DNA from: Isoetes taiwanensis
Lineage: Eukaryota; Streptophyta; Lycopodiopsida; Isoetales; Isoetaceae
Reading direction: 5' to 3'
Length of the DNA stretch: 64,000 nt
Assembly (NCBI GenBank): GCA_021234155.1
Contig: JAJEKV010000225.1
Coordinates: 1-64,000 of the forward strand
Shown here: positions 60,342 through 64,000 of the stretch, one piece after another
How positions within the stretch are numbered: the stretch's first letter is position 1
Layout: each line of letters starts with the position of its first letter
The notes under the pieces: generated by a model
Seen by the model: the letters and a program-made list of their open reading frames with translations, nothing else
Database searches by the model: none
What the model was told of the DNA's origin: nothing
Position numbers and translations under genes: made by a program

Positions 60342-62450
60342 TTCTCCCCACCTTAAAATGATGCTGTCCGCAGCATCGTGGTTCTCCCTACCTTGGGATC
60401 TTCTTAACCTGCAATCAACTTGATGCATACAATTTATTATTATTATACTTACACAATTATTAGAATTACTCTAGGGTAATGTTTAAGACATTACTGTACT
60501 ATTTCGTTATCCAATTAACTTATCACTTCATAACTTAATCAACGCAAGGTAATTACTAACCTTACTTAATACAACATTTAAGTTTATCAAAGTTTATCAA
60601 TTTCATACAAAATTTACACTTCCAAGGTACTCTTCATCCCTTGCAACACGTTATAACAAAATTCGTGTTGCAAGTCTTTGCACCTTGAAATCCTGCATTA
60701 ATTTTACAATATCTATAATTACATATTTACTAGCTTACACAAGATTTAAGCGATTAGTTTCAATGGTAGAAATTACAATTACTCTAGAACTATCTATACA
60801 AGTGCTTGTGATGCGACTCCCTGCCGGTTCTTTGTTCTCATTGGCCTCCTAGATTCACACCACGCTAGAATATTAATGTAAAGTTGGTTATAAGGGAACC
60901 ACCCCATCTATCTACATGAATGCATGACTAATCTCCCGGCGTAGGAAGAGGATGATTCTTCCATCGTGGCCGTGGAGACAGCGCCCTATAATGCCTATAT
61001 GACGCTCATGCCTACACCTTTAGTTGCCTGAGACGTGGAGGATAGGGTCCTTCCCGTATTAGGGCGTGAAGGATAGGGTCCTCCCCGTAGGCATTGACTA
61101 GAGGTGCTTTCCTATCAATGCATTCCTGAATGACCTCTTATCTCTCGAGGTCGTCTACTTCCGTGGGACGGAAGTAGACTTTTTAATCTACCTTCCACTC
61201 ATCCAAGCAGAACCGCGGTCATGCCTGCATTGACATTACACCACGTCCTAGAGATCACCGTAGTGGTCCCATCATTGATAATTACGCATGCAACCCATAC
61301 CTGGCATAGGTTGCATGCGTAGATTAATCTTAACTACACATGAAATTAATCTAAACACAAATCGACATGCCTGAGCCAATTTTTGCTGGCTCCTTTAATG
61401 CATGTGATTAACATAATTACCCTAAGGTAATATTTATGAATTAACATTATCATAGTATCGGATACATTACTTCCGATAGTACAATTATATTTACTCTAAG
61501 CTTTGCAATATTTAACGACTTTTAGATCGCGATTATTTAAACAATAACCCTAATTTAGACCTATTGTTACATAGACAAGGTTTTAATTATCATACACAAG
61601 AATTAGGTGTGCTTCTTATTCTCTTCCTTGGGTCCTGCATTACCCTTGGAAGTATATCCCTAAGATGCACTTAAGTATATCTGAATTCTATTTTCTATTT
61701 ATACTTATAAGGACCCGAGGTCATATAGCTATCCTTCGAAGAAATTGCATCCTTGCGAAGGATTAATTAACATGCTACCTCATATTACCATTGTTATTTA
61801 ACTTATTTCCTTATGATACATATACGTACAACAAATTCTATGCAGTTATTAGGATCTATATTTAACTTGTCAATAAGACACATTAAAGCTTATTATACAT
61901 GGGCACACCTTAGCTAAGGCTAGGACGCATCCACCCATTGAGCCGGCGTGGAGTAGTTTGGAGATGACTTGGTTGTTGCATTGCTCCCATATTTTTGCTC
62001 CACTTCATTGGTGTAGTTAGCTATCACGTCAGTCTCGCACGTTGAAGGCCTTCTGTTCATTCGCTTCGGCCATTGCCGGAGTGAACTCTATTCTATGGGT
62101 CGATCAATTTGATGCAAGTACGTTCAATCATAAGATTGAGCCCTCCCACTTTCTTCGAAAAGAGAATGGTCCTGCACCCCTTCAATGACGTTGTACACAA
62201 GGTCATATATATTCTCTCCCCTTAAGAGGTTATACGCTTCTTACTTAGCGCATTAATTTACTAGCCTTAGCTAGCATATATAACCATCTAAGATGGATGC
62301 ACATTTTATGTTGTCATTTATTTCAATATAGTTATGGGTTACCTACTTAGTTAGAACGATTCTAAACCACAAGGTTTTATCATCATGACAATTCCTTTTG
62401 TCTCAAAAGACTATTTGATTACTATAATTCTTATTTTAGATGTACCTTGA
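60342..62450. other. Noncoding interior of the minus-strand LTR element
   Basis: AT-rich with no ORF worth naming on either strand. A short duplicated phrase (gatagggtcctNcccgta) occurs at about 61041 and 61073. It adjoins the purine tract at 60342-60354 and is probably the 3' noncoding part of the retroelement. Confidence 0.4.
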
Positions 62451-62453
62451 ACT

Positions 62454-62504
62454 ATCATTCAATTAAATTGGAATTATGTCTGTTCCAAAATCGCGCCGAA
62501 TAAG
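62454..62504. repeat. 51-bp segment shared with 15869-15920
   Basis: Both places carry atcattcaattaaattgg, then attatgtctgttccaaaatc, then gcgcc and taagc with one substitution and a one-base indel. The other copy lies inside the TTAA element; probably a piece of the same repeat family. Confidence 0.75.
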
Positions 62505-63007
62505 CTTTTTATCGATCTTTTTATGCATGTAACCATAGTTTTGGACTGTATTCATTTTCAGCATAAGAATACACAATATGTGTTAAATTTTATGGTCTTC
62601 CTAAAATGTATGGCATTTTTACCGTATTATGACTGTATGTTGGGCAACATGAAAAACTAAAAAATTGCATATTTGGAATGGTTTCACACGAAATTTTAAG
62701 AGTAGAACAAGTAAAGTACCTTTATTTACACATCTCTAAAGTTCAAAGTAGTTACATCCTAGGCAAATATCACAATATAAACTAGTTACATTGTAATATA
62801 AGACACAAAAAATACATCTATTTACACTTTTCTAAGTTCAAAGTCCCAATAACATGTGCAAATAAAGCTTGAATATTCGATATATAAAATAATCAAAGCA
62901 ATCTACCACATGCTTAAAAGAGAAAAATCATATTACAAGTATGATGTAAACGTTGTAAAACTCCACATTTGTGGAAAAAATCATATTACAAGTGTGATGT
63001 ACACGTT

Positions 63008-63133
63008 GTAAAACTCCACATTTGTGGAACTATAAATCGCGCTTGGCGCGTTTTAAAAGGTTTACAAAGTGTAAAACTCCACATTTGTGGAACTGTAAAT
63101 CGCGCTTGGCGCGTTTTAAAAGGTTTACAAAGT
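63008..63133. repeat. Two 63-bp tandem units with palindromes
   Basis: Units 63008-63070 and 63071-63133 differ by one base. Each holds the palindrome CCACATTTGTGG and the GC-rich aaatcgcgcttggcgcg. A related pair of shorter units (about 52 bp, with cgttgtaaaactccac) precedes them from 62924, giving three copies of the 12-bp palindrome. Confidence 0.85.
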
Positions 63134-64000
63134 CCAGAACATAAGACTTGTCCTAACAGATGTACATGCAATCCCTGTCTAATTGCATGCATTGGTTGTG
63201 TTGTTAAAGCTCCAATCTGTGACCAAAAAGAGGGCAAAATCTCTGCATCCTACTCTAATTGTTAAGATAGTGATGCCTCTGCAGAAAAACGAAGAATGAA
63301 GAATGAGGAATAGGTTGGGCAGATGCACCGACTCCCGAAACCTGCACAGATCAAACAATTGAGAGAAAAAACTAAACAGGAAGACCAGAATATTCTACAT
63401 TTGCAAGCAACAACTGAAGAATAGTGAACCTGTGGAGATATTTCAACAGCAAACCGCAAAAACAGAGCATTTTTGTTGGAAACCACAAAATCGAGAACTT
63501 TTCTGTGCCTGGGCTTTCTGTGCATATCCAACTCCGGTATATCCTTGTAGCCACAACCTCACGGCAAGAAGAAGGCAGATTGGAAAGAAAAAATAGCAAA
63601 TATAAAGAAGAAAGAAGGTAGAAAGGATACGTAAGAAAGAGGGCAAAAAGAAGCACTCGCTTCTTTGATGCTGTATGCGCTCCTCTACCACCGTTTGAGG
63701 CAAAGCCACTTTGCCAAAAACCTGCGCCATAGCCACGTTTGCCCCTGGGATTTGAACCCAATTATATTTCCTTTGCTCAAACTCCAACAACCACAGCTTC
63801 TTCAATCATGCTCCAAAACTCCTTCAGAAACAAAACCAGAGCCTTAGAGGCCTCTGCAACCAGCCGAATCTCTTGCTTGAAGCAAGTCGTCTCACCCGAA
63901 ATCAATTCCGGCCAACTCCGTCTTCAACTGTTTCGCCCATCGCTTCTTCGAGCCCTGTTTCCCGTCGCTTCCAGATAAAACGCAAAAAAATAAAAATAGA
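63134..64000. other. Right edge, no gene recognised
   Basis: Overlapping ORFs occur on both strands (for example 63739-63978 plus, Ser/Arg-rich with LRALFPVASR at its end, and 63443-63805 minus). The plus ORF has the composition of an organelle transit peptide but no domain to confirm it. gggttcaaatcccagggg (minus strand, about 63735-63752) looks like a tRNA T-arm but no tRNA follows. A gene start at the edge is possible. Confidence 0.3.

Noticed and set aside
63720-63760. Possible tRNA or SINE (gggttcaaatcccagggg with a nearby tggcaaagtggc)
   Set aside because: The B-box-like and A-box-like motifs are in the wrong order on the strand and no cloverleaf arms pair.
1-64000. CRISPR arrays, rRNA genes, bacterial operons
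   Set aside because: No regularly spaced repeats with unique spacers, no rRNA motifs and no operon-like bacterial coding; the window is eukaryotic.

Overview
The window looks like a repeat-rich, gene-poor stretch of a land-plant nuclear genome. It holds one recognisable host gene, the decayed 3' half of NUP214 at 4.5-8.3 kb. The rest is mostly nested mobile elements: two L1-type LINEs, at least one Ty3-type and one copia-type LTR fossil, a 7.3-kb CACTA transposon and a 4.6-kb TTAA-flanked inverted-repeat element. Plant signs are the plant-type NUP214, PPR and receptor-kinase pieces, CACTA Tnp2 and plant L1 layout. The CACTA element carries a piece of a P5-ATPase that reads most like the P5B (ATP13A2-like) branch. 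As I recall, flowering plants lack that branch while mosses and lycophytes keep it, so a non-flowering source is possible, but this is only a hint. Nearly every coding frame has small indels, so either the locus is old or the assembly carries residual indel errors.

Layout. 1-2.4 kb: exon-like remains of unidentified host genes and a probable solo LTR. 4.5-8.3 kb: NUP214 exons, coiled coil to FG tail. 8.4-15.3 kb: noncoding sequence with a 320-bp MITE and a copia scrap. 15.3-19.9 kb: TTAA-flanked element with a CpG-rich insert. 19.9-20.2 kb: LINE ORF2 scrap. 20.2-31.3 kb: an unusual CpG-rich block of short ORFs, TATA boxes close to start codons, a histone H3-like gene with a long N-terminal tail, and repeated copies of a roughly 70-bp imperfect palindrome (GGATCAC...GTGATCC) lying between the ORFs. 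32.2-40.5 kb: L1 LINE on the minus strand, with two related ~600-bp repeats outside it. 41.3-43.1 kb: 5' part of a second L1 on the plus strand. 43.8-50.1 kb: 3' part of a Ty3-type fossil with a long extra ORF region after pol, a PPT and a 3' LTR, interrupted by a 1.6-kb insertion. 51.6-60.3 kb: an LTR (minus strand) split by the CACTA element, which carries PPR, kinase and P5-ATPase gene pieces. 60.4-64 kb: noncoding LTR-element interior and short tandem repeats.

The most unusual region is 20.2-31.3 kb. Compact ORFs, promoter-like TATA boxes, intergenic hairpins and an H3-like gene together are not explained by any standard plant transposon I know. A fossil of a large DNA virus or of a large virus-like or composite element is a reasonable hypothesis, but no viral hallmark gene (major capsid, packaging ATPase, B-family polymerase) was recognised, so it is unproven.
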